Shown here piece by piece: positions 33,293 to 43,870 of a stretch of 64,000 nt of DNA (positions are counted from its first letter, which is position 1; each line of letters begins with the position of its first letter). The stretch covers positions 1,674,001 to 1,738,000 of the forward strand of contig CM065886.1 in NCBI GenBank assembly GCA_033439255.1, in the 5' to 3' direction. Under the pieces are notes generated by a model. That model ran no database searches, was not told the DNA's origin, and saw nothing but the letters and a program-made list of their open reading frames with translations. The stretch is from Hericium rajendrae (Eukaryota > Basidiomycota > Agaricomycetes > Russulales > Hericiaceae). Position numbers and translations under genes: made by a program.

Positions 33293-34706
33293 GGTAAGTC
33301 CATCAATTCTCTGCCAATTCTCTTGTTCTAAAATGTGTTGGACTCTACTGATTAATCGCTTTCCAGCCATGCTACATAGCCCCCAAACCATCCAGAACTC
33401 GAAAATCAAGACTCAAGATTGGGATTACCCCCTAGAAACCTTGATCTTGAGGTAAGTCCTTCAATTCTCCACCGATTCACTCGTTCTAAAATGCATTCAA
33501 CTCTACTGATTAATCGCTTTCCAGCCATGCTACATAGCCCCAAAACCATCCAGAACTCGAAAATCAAGACTCGAAATTGAGATTACCCCCTCAAGATCTT
33601 GACCTTGAGGTAAGTCCTTCAATTCTCCACCGATTCACTCGTTCTAAAATGCGTTCAACTCTACTGATTAATCGCTTTCCAGCCATGCTACATAGCCCCC
33701 ACACCATCCAGAACTCGAAAATCAAACCTCAAAACTGAGATCTCCCCCCCAAGATCTTGACCTTGAGATAAGTCCCTCAGTTCTTCACCGATTCACTCGT
33801 TCTAAAATGCACTAGAATGTACTAATTAATCGCTTTCCAGACATGCTACATACATCCCATGCCATCCAGAACTCGAAAATCAAAACTCGAAACTGAGATC
33901 TTCCCCCCAAGATCTTGACCTTAAGGTAAGTCTGGCAGTTCTCCACCAATTTAATTGTTCTAAAATGCGCTAGAATGTACTAATTAATCGCTCTCCAGAC
34001 ATGTTACATAGACCCCATGCCATCCAGAACTCGAAAATCAAAACTCGAAACTGAGATCTCCCCCCCAAGATCTTGACCTTAAGGTAAGTCTGGCAGTTCT
34101 CCACCGATTTAATTGTTCTAAAATGCGCTGGACTGTACTGATTAATTGCTTTCCAGCTATGCTACATAGACCCCAATCTGCCCAGAACTCGAAAATCAAA
34201 ACTCGAAACTGAGATCTCCCCCCCAAGATCTTGACCTTGAGGTAAGTCTAGCAGTTCTCCACCGATTCACTCATTCTAAATTGGGCCTGAATGTACTAAT
34301 TAATCGCTTTCCAGACATGCTACATAGACCCCATGCCATCCAGAACTCAAAAATCAAAACTCGAAACTGAGATCTCCCCCCCAAGATCTTGACCTTCAGG
34401 TAAGTCTGGCAGTTCTCCACCGATTTAATTGTTCTAAAATGCGCTGGAATGTACTGATTAATCGCTTTCCAGCCATGCTACATAGACCCCAATCTGCCCA
34501 GAACTCGAAAATCAAAACTCGAAACTGAGATCTCCCCCCCAAGATTTTGACCTTGAGGTAAGTCTGGCAGTTCTTCACTGATTTAATTGTTCTAAATTGC
34601 ATTGAAATGTACTGATTAATCGCATTCCAGACATGCTACATAGACCCCAATCTGCCCAGAACTCAAAAATCAAAACTCAAAACTGAGATCTTCCTTTCAA
34701 GATCTT
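33293..34706 (+). repeat. 158-bp satellite, nine units, each resembling intron plus exon
   Basis: GGTAAGT (or a variant) begins at 33293, 33451, 33609, 33767, 33925, 34083, 34241, 34399 and 34557, exactly 158 bp apart without indels. In each unit GTAAGT, TACTGATTAATCG and TTTCCAG are placed as donor, branch and acceptor of a 73-nt intron, leaving an 85-nt putative exon. Unit 4 has a mutated donor (GATAAGT); unit 6 reads CAATTGC-like changes only outside the signals. CATC-I interrupts the next unit. Confidence 0.9.
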
Positions 34707-35039
34707 CATCTGAGAAATTTGAATTTGACATAGCTGCAGGTTACATTATAGGTACTATCATTGAGCTATCAGAGCTATGAAGTTTGCTTATCCAGCTATG
34801 TAGAGCTATGAGAGCTATCATAGCCTACATAGCAGACAGTGTGACATTCATAGGGTTATCATAGCCTCTATAGCCTGTAGTCTGATATACATAGGGCTAT
34901 CATGATTAACAAGGTGTGCTATGGCTACTATGATGCCTATGATTACTACCACAAGTCAGATAAGCACCAGATATTACAAGTCAGAATTTATCATAATAAA
35001 TTGTAATAAATCTACTACCATACATATGTAAGCTAGTCG

Positions 35040-36300
35040 AGCTACTGCGTAGGGCACAGGATGTGGAGGGCATGCAAGTCGCCGTGGTGGGTGCAGGTGC
35101 AGGTGCAAAGACAGTGCGGGCACACAAAAGACAGCACGTGCACACAAAAGGTGGTGCGACATGCACGAATGCCAGCACAGAGGGCACAGGGGTAGGCATG
35201 GGCCGCGCACAGCAGACATGGTCCATGCATGGCAAGCCGGACCATGTGTAGCTGCGTGCGGGTGGTCATGCCCACAAATGGGGTCAGGGCTGCCGTGCAT
35301 GCGCACAGGTTGCGTACATGCGTGTGGGACGTTGCGCATGTACGCAGAGCATCTGGAGGGTGCGGGGTGTTGAGCAGGCACGCGGGAGCATGCACGCATG
35401 CAGGGCGTTGTAGGCAAGTGGCGTTGAGTGCTAATGCTGGGTGTCGTATGTGCATTGTTGTGGGATGGAGTCTTGCAGCGCCACCATGCACTGGCATCTG
35501 TGCACATGCGGAGGTGGAGCTGGGCATGTGTGGGGGATGTCGTGCACACGCAGGTGTCGAGCATGTGCAGGAGGCCTGGAGCGGGTGTGTGGAACATTCT
35601 GCATGCACGAAGAGGCACTGTATGGCACGTCACGCATGTGTGATTGTTGTGCACCTGTGCAGATCGTTGTGCACACACGCAGGGCATGTTGAGTTGAGCA
35701 GGTGCAGGAGCATACATGCAACTGGGCATGGCGTGCATGTCCGAGGCATTGTGAGCAGGTGCAGGGTGTTGTGAGTGGGTGTGGGGGCTTGAGCACGCGG
35801 ACAGGACGTTGCAAGTGTGCATGGTGTTGAACGCGAGCACGAGGCCTTGCAGGGATTGAGGCGAGCATGCAGGGTCGTGGCCAATAGGCATGAACGACGT
35901 CTGAGTCCCATTGCCATGGCAACGGGACTACGGTGCATGCACATGCACAGACATGGGGCATGAGCAATGACGTGGCCTGTGTGCACATGTTGTTGACATC
36001 GTGCAGACGACGTCACGTGGTACACACATGCGCACATGCTGTAGCCTTGTGCACGCTGGTGCACGTGGAAGGGGATGGTGGTCGGAGGCATGCGCAGGGG
36101 TCGCAGCCTGTTGGAGTCAGGCATGGGGTGTACGAGCTGTGTGCGGGGCGTGGATGTGGCGTAGACAGGCCGAGGAAGGGGCGATGAGAGTGCAAAAAAG
36201 GCAGCAGGATCGTAGGATGATAGCGCGGGGATGTGGGGTCAACAGAATAAAAGATATCGAGAGTGTTGCTTGAAAAATGATTGACACTCTCTTGATTAGT
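35040..36300 (-). ncRNA. GC arm of CATC-I with decayed hairpins
   Basis: Repeats of GCATGCAGGG/TGTGCACATG type with fewer CpG than CATC-K or L. Hairpins: GTCCCATTGC / GCAACGGGAC with loop CATG (35906-35930, one mismatch) and GAGAGTGTTGCTT..GATTGACACTCTC (36259-36291, imperfect). Minus donor GTGAGTAAAAAA near 36337 precedes the second. Long frames here overlap in all registers and are not called. Confidence 0.4.
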
Positions 36301-36592
36301 ACGAAAAAATGATAAGAGGCTTTTTTTTTACTCACCTAAGGCCCTCTAAGTATCTGCTAAAAAAAACCATCTCAGCCGTATTGAAAGCCGATAGAGAATG
36401 AAAGAAATGGAAGGAAGGAGGCTGGAGGAGGAAACACGAAGGAGGGGAAGGGAGACTGGTAAAAAGGAGTGAAGTCTCGATATGTTAAACTCGGTGCTTC
36501 AGCCACCGAATGAGCAAAGCTTTGTTGCTCGAGCCTCAGCAAATCAAATAAACTTGTATAAATTCAATGAAAAAAGGGACAGTGATAGATTA

Positions 36593-36741
36593 CTGTACCA
36601 ATACAGTCGAAGGCTCAGGTCACAGGTCACAAGGACCTGTGAGCCTATTTTTTATATGCCCAGAATATTCTTTCAGATTTTTGGAATTTTCAAAATCTTG
36701 TCACAGCCAAAGTTTATGAGCCTACGACTGTATTGATACAG
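36593..36741. mobile_element. CTGTACC-type MITE, 149 bp
   Basis: Inverted ends CTGTACCAATACAGTCG / CGACTGTATTGATACAG with TA on both sides. Interior has GGTCACAGGTCACA and AGGCTCA/TGAGCCT, as in the 410-bp MITE at 44401. Confidence 0.75.
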
Positions 36742-36889
36742 TATACATTTAATTAGAATGTATGAGAACACTGTGTATCTACTGGACTGTGAATCTGTGA
36801 GCAGCAGCATCAATGTAGTAAAGTCTGGCATCCAGTCTCTGCCACAACACTCGGCAAGCACCCAGCAACCACAAATCCCGGTTCCGTCT

Positions 36890-37330
36890 GGGATTCCTAT
36901 ATAAGGCTGGCACAATGTGCTTTACCTCTTGCTCTTTAACCCCCACCATCCCTTGCCACGTCAACACATTTGTTGTCATCATTTGCTCACTTGTCATCAT
37001 TTGCTCGCTCATCGTCATCATTTGCTCACTCGTCGTTGCCGTTTGCTCATTTTATTATTATTGTTCTCTTTGTTGTTAAAGGTACGCTGTTATTCTTAAT
37101 TATCTTATAACTTATACTAATGTCTTCATACTTATTACACTACCATGTAGTCCTACTAGGTAAGCTTGATTGTTTCTTATACTAATGTCTTCAAATTGTC
37201 TTGTAGATTTTTGCTTTTTTGTTGATCTGATAAGTCTTCATATATTATCTTTGTTATCTTCTAATACTCATGTCTTTTCTTATTTGTATCTTTTGCTTTT
37301 TGTAGTCATTGTAAGTTTGTTACCTTTTGT
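36890..37330 (+). promoter_or_regulatory. TATA promoter and AT-rich transcript region of CATC-I
   Basis: CCTATATAAGG (36897-36906), CT-rich initiator, TTTGCTC repeats (36960-37060), donor AAGGTACG at about 37079, then TTTTTGCTTTT near 37207 where sister elements have the TTTTCGCTTTT exon. Confidence 0.45.
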
Positions 37331-37347
37331 AGTTCTGTAGTAGTCTC

Positions 37348-37539
37348 CATCAGGAACCCTTTCAGTCTTCTTAGTGACCTTGTTGGTCTGGTTTGAATCT
37401 GGTTTATCTGGTTTCCATCTGGTTTATCTGGTTTTTATCTGAAATTTGACAAAAACCAGACAAACCAGACAGAAACCAGATCCATCAGATCCAAACCAGA
37501 CCAACAAGGTCATTAAGAAGACTGGAAGGGTTTCTGATG
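37348..37539. mobile_element. CATC-J: 192-bp fold-back element in CATC-I
   Basis: CATCAGGAACCCTTTCAGTC and its inverted copy (one end reads CATCAGAAACCC) with GACCTTGTTGGTCTGG arms; almost the whole element is one inverted repeat. Flanking dinucleotides differ (TC, TA), so a duplication is not shown. Confidence 0.75.
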
Positions 37540-38048
37540 TAGCTATAGTAATGTTTTGTAATGAAATTGTTTGAGTAATATAATTTATCCAATTTTCGAT
37601 GTTTGTGACTGTAAGACATCAGACTATTGAATCTATAATATATTTATTTTATATGCTATTTTAGCATATTTGATAGAAGTAATATAGAGTAGATAGAGAT
37701 ATATTATATAGTTAATATAGCTTCTATAGTTATCTTATACTAGAATAACTATGACAGCTATGATAGCTTATGCCCTATGCTATGGTAGCTATGGTAGCTA
37801 TGATAGCTTATGCCTTATGCTATGACAGCTATGACAAGCTATGATAGCTTTGCATAGTTTACTTGACTGCTATGTATAAAAAAGGACAGCTATGGACCTA
37901 GGAAAGCTATGTAGCTAATATAGTGTTATATACAAGTAACATATTTCTCAGATGTTGACCTTGAGGTAGCTATAGATTTTATAGAGATTTATAATCAATC
38001 TGACAAGTGAGACTTTACATCATTTATGCACTGTTTCTAAATATAACT

Positions 38049-38309
38049 AACAATGAAAAAGGAATCGTATTGCCGTGCGAAGCATCGGCCCTCTTCCACC
38101 AAGTGCTCGAACTGCAGACACCATTTTCACAGCACCACTAATTGCTGGCAGAAAGGAGGCAGAAAGGAGGGGCAGGGATCCAATAGGAAGGGCAAGAGCA
38201 GCAGGAAAGACAAGGACAGCAATGGAAAAGGTACAGCAAATGTGGCTGCCACCCTCAAGACCCATTTTGCTTTCTCAGCACTAGCTGCCACAGTTCCCGA
38301 CTCAGCACT
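38049..38309 (+). pseudogene. Ty1/copia B gag zinc-knuckle region
   Basis: Frame from 38053 has CSNCRHHFHSTTNCW, a CX2CX4HX4C zinc knuckle that binds retrotransposon RNA, then a Lys/Ser/Gly-rich stretch. The frame continues through CATC-K (with one CT removed) into the protease-like part at 44206. Confidence 0.85.
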
Positions 38310-39110
38310 CATCTGAAAAATGTAACAGTGGTATATAACACTATATAGCTTATATAGCTCTGATAGGGCCATAGCAGTCTCCTTTTCTATATAGCTCCTC
38401 ATAGTAGTCTTCTTTTCTACATAGCTTCTCATAGCAGTAAGGCAATCTATATAAAGCTCTTATAGCTCTGATAGCTATCATAGACATCTATTATAGAACA
38501 ATAGCTATCATAGTTATCATAGCATATAGTGGTTATTGTAACTATATTAGCTATGTGATATATCTTTGATATCATATTATATCCAGCTAGTAAGACTGCT
38601 ATCTACTCTATATCATTTCTATCAACAATGTTGCTCAAAGGATACTATACACTCATTAATAAAATAAGATAATTGTAACACATCTGAAACATTCAAAACA
38701 TCGAAAATTTACAAGCATTATATTTCAGATAATATTTAATTACAACACATCTAATACAATTATTACAAACAATACTACAGACCTATGATGCACTACAAAA
38801 TAAGATAAGATAAAAGATAGATAGAAAATAAGATAGAAGATAAACAAAGATAAGATAAGAGATAGACAAGAGATAAGATAAAACTGACTTTAAAGATAAG
38901 AAAAAGCGAAAATAATTTACAAGTCAACAAATTAGTATGCAGGATAAAGATAGAGATCAAAGTATAAGCCTTACCTAAGGCAATAAAAGCGAAAATGTAA
39001 AGTCTACAAAGAACAGTAAGGTTGGTGAACAATAAAAGAATATAACAACAAGATACCACTTACCGAACATAAGAGAGTTGAAGCAAAAGAGCAGAGACAG
39101 ACGAAAGACG
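38310..39110 (-). ncRNA. Micro-exon arm of CATC-K
   Basis: On the minus strand: TACATTTTCGCTTTTATTGCC (38980-39000) between TTTGTAG and AGGTAAG, a second TTTCGCTTTTTC near 38905, and GGTAAGTGG at about 39057. The outer part is TATAG repeat. Same plan as CATC-B and H. Confidence 0.4.
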
Positions 39111-39119
39111 AGAGATGAT

Positions 39120-39190
39120 AGTGGTAGGGAAGAGAGAGAGAAAGCGCGTCGTGCACGCTTTATATAGACGTGGCGAGCGCCAAATGTTGC
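39120..39190 (-). promoter_or_regulatory. TATA promoter of CATC-K
   Basis: Minus-strand TATATAAAG (39158-39166), preceded by GCTCGCCACGTC and followed by GCGTGCACGACGCGC and CT repeats, nearly identical to CATC-B. Confidence 0.65.
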
Positions 39191-39439
39191 TGCCGAGACC
39201 GGGCCGGGCGGTGCCGAGCACTCGCGTCAGAGGCTAAGGCAGCAGACATCATTAAGTTCGTGTCGCTGCCCGGTAGCATGTAGTACAGTACTTAGGTATC
39301 TAGCTCATCTTCTCATATTATATTGATGAAATGTATTGACCGTCTTTTTTCTACATTTTCTACTATTTTATTTGATTTGCTAAGCTCGAAACATTCGAAC
39401 TTCCACGCGTTCGGTGGCTGAACCACCGAAACGCGTAGA

Positions 39440-39660
39440 AGTTCGGATGTTCAACTCGAGTCCTCCCGTGCACCACCACTCCCCTCCCTATCCTCCTCCC
39501 CTCCCTCCGTCGTCTCCCATCAAACTGAACACCGAAGGAAGGTCTTAGGGTGACGAGGGCCCCCAAGGTGAGTAAAAAAAAGTCTATTCCTGTCTATTCG
39601 TGCTAACTTAGAGAGTACCGCTCGTTCGAGCGGTACTCTCGACCTCCTCTCCTCTCCCGC
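39440..39660 (+). ncRNA. GC-arm leader of CATC-K: exon, intron, hairpin
   Basis: Pyrimidine-rich start (39470-39510), donor GTGAGTAAAAAA at 39568, branch GCTAACTTAG at 39601, then GAGAGTACCGCTCG / CGAGCGGTACTCTC (39611-39640, 14 perfect pairs). Compared with CATC-H the T-A pair at stem position 8 is C-G here, a matched change. Confidence 0.55.
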
Positions 39661-40249
39661 GCCTCTCCCTGCTCCTCGCCTCTCGCCGCCGCCTCCCCTT
39701 CGCCGTTGCCGTTGCCGTCCCCGACCCACCCCCCAGCATCGCCGTCATGCCCGCAGGGGCTGGCATGCTGTCTCCCAACGCCCACGCCGCGTGCGCCAGC
39801 GCATGGACCCCGACGGACAACGCCCACGCCCGACCGTTGTCTCGCGCACAGGCTCTACACCTCGCGCATGGCCTCGCGGTCCCGCGTCCGGCCATCAGGG
39901 AAATTGGAATTCTACATAGCTCAGTGTTGGGTTATGTGGCCTATCAGAGTGCTATGAGATCTATGTATCTATTCTTCTCAGCTATGTAGAGCTATAAGAT
40001 TTATCATAGCTTCCATAGCAGTAGATGGGAGCTATATAGTGCTATATACTTCTGAGGGACAGATATGATTGCTATATAAACTTGTTAGATTGCTATGGTC
40101 CCTATAGCTCCTATAACCCCTATAGTTAGTGAGTTAGACTCCATAAGCATCCAGTCAAAATTTTCATATTGCACACTCGAAAGCATGGCAAAAATTATAT
40201 ATTTATTGACTCCTACTAAGGGACATTGTAGCTACAACATAGAAGTAAT

Positions 40250-41700
40250 TACAGTAGTGAACACTATATCACGAGGCACACGGACTGTGCACGACACAGC
40301 ACAGCCATGCGCGAGGAGTGGCGGCTGTGCACACACGCGAAATGTGAGGGCCGCAGCAAAGCTCCGCGTGCATCGCGAGGGCAATGGGGCCACACGCGAG
40401 TCGGCGGGGGTACATGCGAGGTGCGAGAGCCATGCACGAAGCACGGCGGCGTCACGCGCGAAACACGAAGGCCGTCGCCACGCAACAAAGCCTCCCGTGC
40501 ATCGCGGGGGCCGAAAATGTGACGGCGGGGCGTGCGCGAAGCATGGAGGGGTGCGAGCAGCGCGAGGGCGTGTGCAGTCAGCTGGGCCATGCACGAGTCG
40601 CGCGTGGCCGTGCGCGCGACAGCGGGACCATGCATGCGACTGAAATGCCGCGCGCACGACGATGAGGTCATGCGCGCGATGGTGGAGCCATTGGTGCGGC
40701 GACGGGGTCACACGTGCGACCGTGGGTGCGTATGTGGGTGCCTTGGGCATTCGGGGACGTGCGTGGGCACGGGCGCGCTAGTCGGGGGCAGCCACGGGTG
40801 CTTGAGCGAGCCGGGGGTGCGGGGGTGCTGTCGGGGACTGAGCGCGGGTGGGCGGAGATGGACGCGTGAGCAGACAGATGGAGGCGCCGCCGTGTCCGGG
40901 TCCGAGCACGCTGTCGCGGGCTTGCGTGGGCTGTCGACGTTGTTCCTGGCGCACTGTTGGCGGCTGGGGCCATGCCCGCGATGTGGGGCCGAGCGTGGGC
41001 GCGCGGACTGCTGGGGCCGTCACGCGTGTCGTACATCAGGAACCTTCAAAACTTTCTGATGGATGCTGCAGAGTCTGATCAACTGCAAGACCTGATCCAG
41101 CTGCAGGCTCTAATTAGAGGTCAATTTTTGATCAGAGATTTTATATTTTGAAGTCAATAACTATTGGCAGATATAGTAGTCATCCAACTCTAATCATTAG
41201 ATGCAACAAAGTTTTCAATATCTAAAATTTACATAAATCTGAGTAGTTCTGATCAGTCTGTGAGCATTCTGCATTGATACTTTTTTGAATCTTAAGGTCA
41301 AATATTCTGCAGCTAGCTGAGAGTAGCTGATGTTGTCTGAGAGTATCTGATGTGTCTGATGCAACTGCTGCAGGTCATGCAGATACTGTCAGATGCCTTG
41401 CAGGTCAAACAGAAAGTTTTGAAGGTTCCTGATGTACTGGATGAAATTCGCTCGAGCCTCGTTGCCACGGCAACGAGGCTCGATGAGGTGGGCGGCGTGT
41501 ACGCCATTGTTGAGGGATGTGGTAGGGGGAGTCCGTGAGCGAGCGTGGGCGTGACGGGTTGTAGTCGAGGGGGGATGGGTTGGTGTGGGGCGAGAAGACA
41601 CAAGCATGCGAGTATCGCTCGAATAAACGAGCGATACTCGCTTTGTTAGTACGAAGAGATAAAGACAAAACTGTAAATACTTACCTTACATGGCCCTCTC
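40250..41700 (-). ncRNA. GC arm of CATC-L with two strong hairpins
   Basis: CGAGCCTCGTTGCC / GGCAACGAGGCTCG (41453-41482, 14 perfect pairs, AC at the centre) and CGAGTATCGCTCG / CGAGCGATACTCG (41609-41640, loop AATAAA). The second follows, on the minus strand, a donor GTAAGTATTTAC at about 41685. CpG-rich; CATC-M lies inside. No gene called. Confidence 0.45.
41034..41434. mobile_element. CATC-M: 401-bp MITE in CATC-L
   Basis: CATCAGGAACCTTCAAAACT ends, TA duplicated (41032-41033, 41435-41436); nearly identical to CATC-N and close to CATC-F in reverse. Confidence 0.92.
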
Positions 41701-42059
41701 CGCATCTGCTAGCCCACCGGAGCATCGAACGACGCTTAGCGTCGTGTGTTGAGCGAGGTTGAGCGAAGGAAGGCCAGAGTGGAGAGAGGAAAGTGAGAAG
41801 TCGTGCCGAAGTCCCTCAGCCACAGAGCACTTGACACGAGCCCAGGTTTCTTCGACGTCAGAAAATAAAATAAAATCGGGATAAATACAGAAAAAAAGAA
41901 CCTGGTACATATCATTCGTAAGACCAAATTAAATGAGCCAACTAGATACCTCACGGACAGTAGGCTCACGAGCAGGGAAGTCAACTTAACCAAGTCTAAT
42001 TCCTAGCCTTGCTTGCGGTTCTCGGCAGCGCCCGGCAGCCACATTTATAGCTCCGACCG

Positions 42060-42420
42060 GGCACGTCCGGGCTCACCCTTATAACGATGCGCTTCGCGCG
42101 TCGTCTCTTTCCTCTCAACCACAACAATCTCTTCTGCCACGTCATCATCTTTGCTCGTCACTATTTGCTCGTCGATATCTGCTCGTTGTCCTCTCTGCTT
42201 GTCATCCTTAAGGTAAAGTTGCCATTGCTTTCTTTCTTATATTCCTCTACTAACATTAATGTAGAGTATTGTTGTAATAGATTTTCGCTTTTTTAATGCT
42301 TTGGTAAGTCTACCTTGTAGTCTTGAGTTGTTATATTACTGACTAGTGTTTGTATCCTTATTAAATTTTCGCTTTTTTGTCACTTTGAGGTAAGTTTCTT
42401 TTGTAGTCTTTTGTAATGAC
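42060..42420 (+). promoter_or_regulatory. Promoter and micro-exons of CATC-L
   Basis: CCCTTATAACG (42075-42085), CT-rich initiator, TTTGCTCGTC repeats, donor AAGGTAAAG near 42210, then GATTTTCGCTTTTTTAATGC (42281-42300) between AATAG and GGTAAGT, and a second AATTTTCGCTTTTTTG at 42365 before AGGTAAGT. Confidence 0.5.
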
Positions 42421-42913
42421 TTTTAGCTAATGCTTATCTTTTTGTAGTGCTTGCTAAATTTTTATAGCTTTCATAGAATGTTTATTAGATTTATTATGTT
42501 GTAGTTAAGCAGAGTATAGTAACAAAAATATATTTTGATCAATAATTTGATTGACTTTAATCTGTTGATGTGATCTTTTATTAAATATGTAAAATTCTAC
42601 TTGTTGTCTAATTGTAAATTGGATAGTGTAACTAGAGTTTATTGCTTGTATAGATGTGTCAACTCTATCTTGTGAATATAGCTCATATCAATGATATAGC
42701 TTCTATAGCTCTTATAGCTATGTGTTCTATGATAGTTACATAGTCAGCTATGAGAGCTATGATAGCACTTCATAGCATCCTCCATGAGCTTTATAGCACC
42801 ATATAGCATCTCTCCTTGGCTATATAGGCTATGGAGTAAAGGGCAATGCTATGGCCCTAGGAACTCTATATAACTCTGATAGGACTATGTAGCACCTCTA
42901 CATTTTCCTGATG

Positions 42914-43870
42914 GCACTGTTGCGTGGGGCACGGGCAGATTCCTGTGCGGGGCCTATCTGAGCCCACGCCTTGCGCGCAACCCTGCCGTGCTGCATGCGG
43001 CCCCGCCAGCACACGTACGGCTGGCGGAGGGCTGCAGCCTCGCGTGGGCACGCCAGCCAGAACATGCACGGCACGCGCCGACGTCGTGCGTAGCCGTGCG
43101 CAGGCGCGCCGACGCCTCGCACGCGGGCCCCGTGCCCCACGCCTCGCGCCTCGTGCGCAGGCCTGCTGCGTCGTGCACGGGCCCGATGCCTCGCGTTCAC
43201 GCATGCCCACCATGCATGCTGCACCCGCCGCTCCTTGTGCCTGCCCATTATACCCTGCGCCCGCCGCATCTCGCGCACGCGCCTCGTGCCCGCAGATGCC
43301 GGCCGTACCTCGCGTACGGGTCCGCGACAGTCCAGCACCCGCGCACGCTCGCCAAGCCTCGCCCATGCCCATCGCGCCTCGCCCATGCCCATCACGCCTC
43401 GCGCACGCCCATCGCGCCTCGCCTACGCCCGCTATACCTCGTGCACACCCCGCGATGCCGGCCATACCTCGCGGACGCCGGCCACACCTCGCGGATGGGC
43501 CCGCGCGAGCCCACCACCCTGCGCACGCTCGCCGCGCCTCGTCCACCTTCGCCACGCCTTGCCCACGCCTGCCGCCTCTCGCGCCCGCCCGTCACACCCC
43601 TTGCCCGACCGCCGCTTCTCACATACGGCCATCGCCCCTCGCCGCACCTCGTGCACGGGCCCAGTGCCTCGCGCACGCCAGCTGCACCCAGCCGCATCTC
43701 GCGTACGACTCGCCACAGCCCGACGCCGGCGCACACGGTCACCGCGCCTTCCACATGCCCGCCGCGCTCGCCGCGCCTCCTGCACAGCCACTGCACCCGC
43801 CGCACCTCGCGCACGAACCCAGCACCTCATACGCGTGCATGCCTTTTCATGCCCTGCCTTTCAGCCTGTA
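42914..43870 (+). repeat. GC-rich quasi-repeat arm of CATC-K, distal part
   Basis: CACCTCGCGCACGCCC-type units of about 20-22 bp, homologous to 3840-4900. Overlapping open frames in most registers (for example 42924-43871 +, 43555-42866 -) are compositional. Confidence 0.6.

Larger units (their letters stand above)
34707..37954 (+). mobile_element. CATC-I: about 2.9-kb element with two small insertions
   Basis: CATCTGAGAAATTTG / TATTTCTCAGATG ends, TT duplicated (34705-34706, 37955-37956); joining the flanks restores satellite text (GATCTT..GACCTTGAGGTA). Contains a GC arm (35040-36250), hairpins, promoter (36898), CTGTACC MITE (36593-36741) and CATC-J. Confidence 0.9.
31324..38048. other. 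6.7-kb block in copia B flanked by AACAATG
   Basis: AACAATG occurs at 31317-31323 and 38049-38055, on either side of a block that separates copia gag from its zinc knuckle. Inside are two tRNA-like modules, decayed and intact satellites and CATC-I. The 7-bp repeat may be a target duplication, but no terminal inverted repeat or transposase is visible and the gag frame is not restored exactly. Confidence 0.4.
39893..42913 (+). mobile_element. CATC-L: about 2.6-kb element in CATC-K, holding CATC-M
   Basis: CATCAGGGAAATTGG / CTACATTTTCCTGATG ends with GC duplicated (39891-39892, 42914-42915). Same plan as its host: TATAG repeats, GC arm (40250-41640), divergent promoter (about 41700-42080), micro-exon arm, TATAG repeats. 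Confidence 0.9.

Noticed and set aside
34038-34602. Minus-strand frames of 62-68 codons in the satellite
   Set aside because: They only span one to one and a half repeat units and end in every unit with changes; no evidence for a protein.
33293-34706. CRISPR array
   Set aside because: No alternating short repeat/spacer pattern; whole 158-bp units repeat, and the DNA is fungal.
31324-38048. Helitron
   Set aside because: Starts TC, but lacks a CTRR end with a nearby 3' hairpin and a Rep/helicase gene, and is flanked by a 7-bp repeat, which Helitrons do not make.
42914-42960. Continuation of CATC-L beyond 42913
   Set aside because: The GC duplication and GATG end fix the boundary; what follows is CATC-K arm text.
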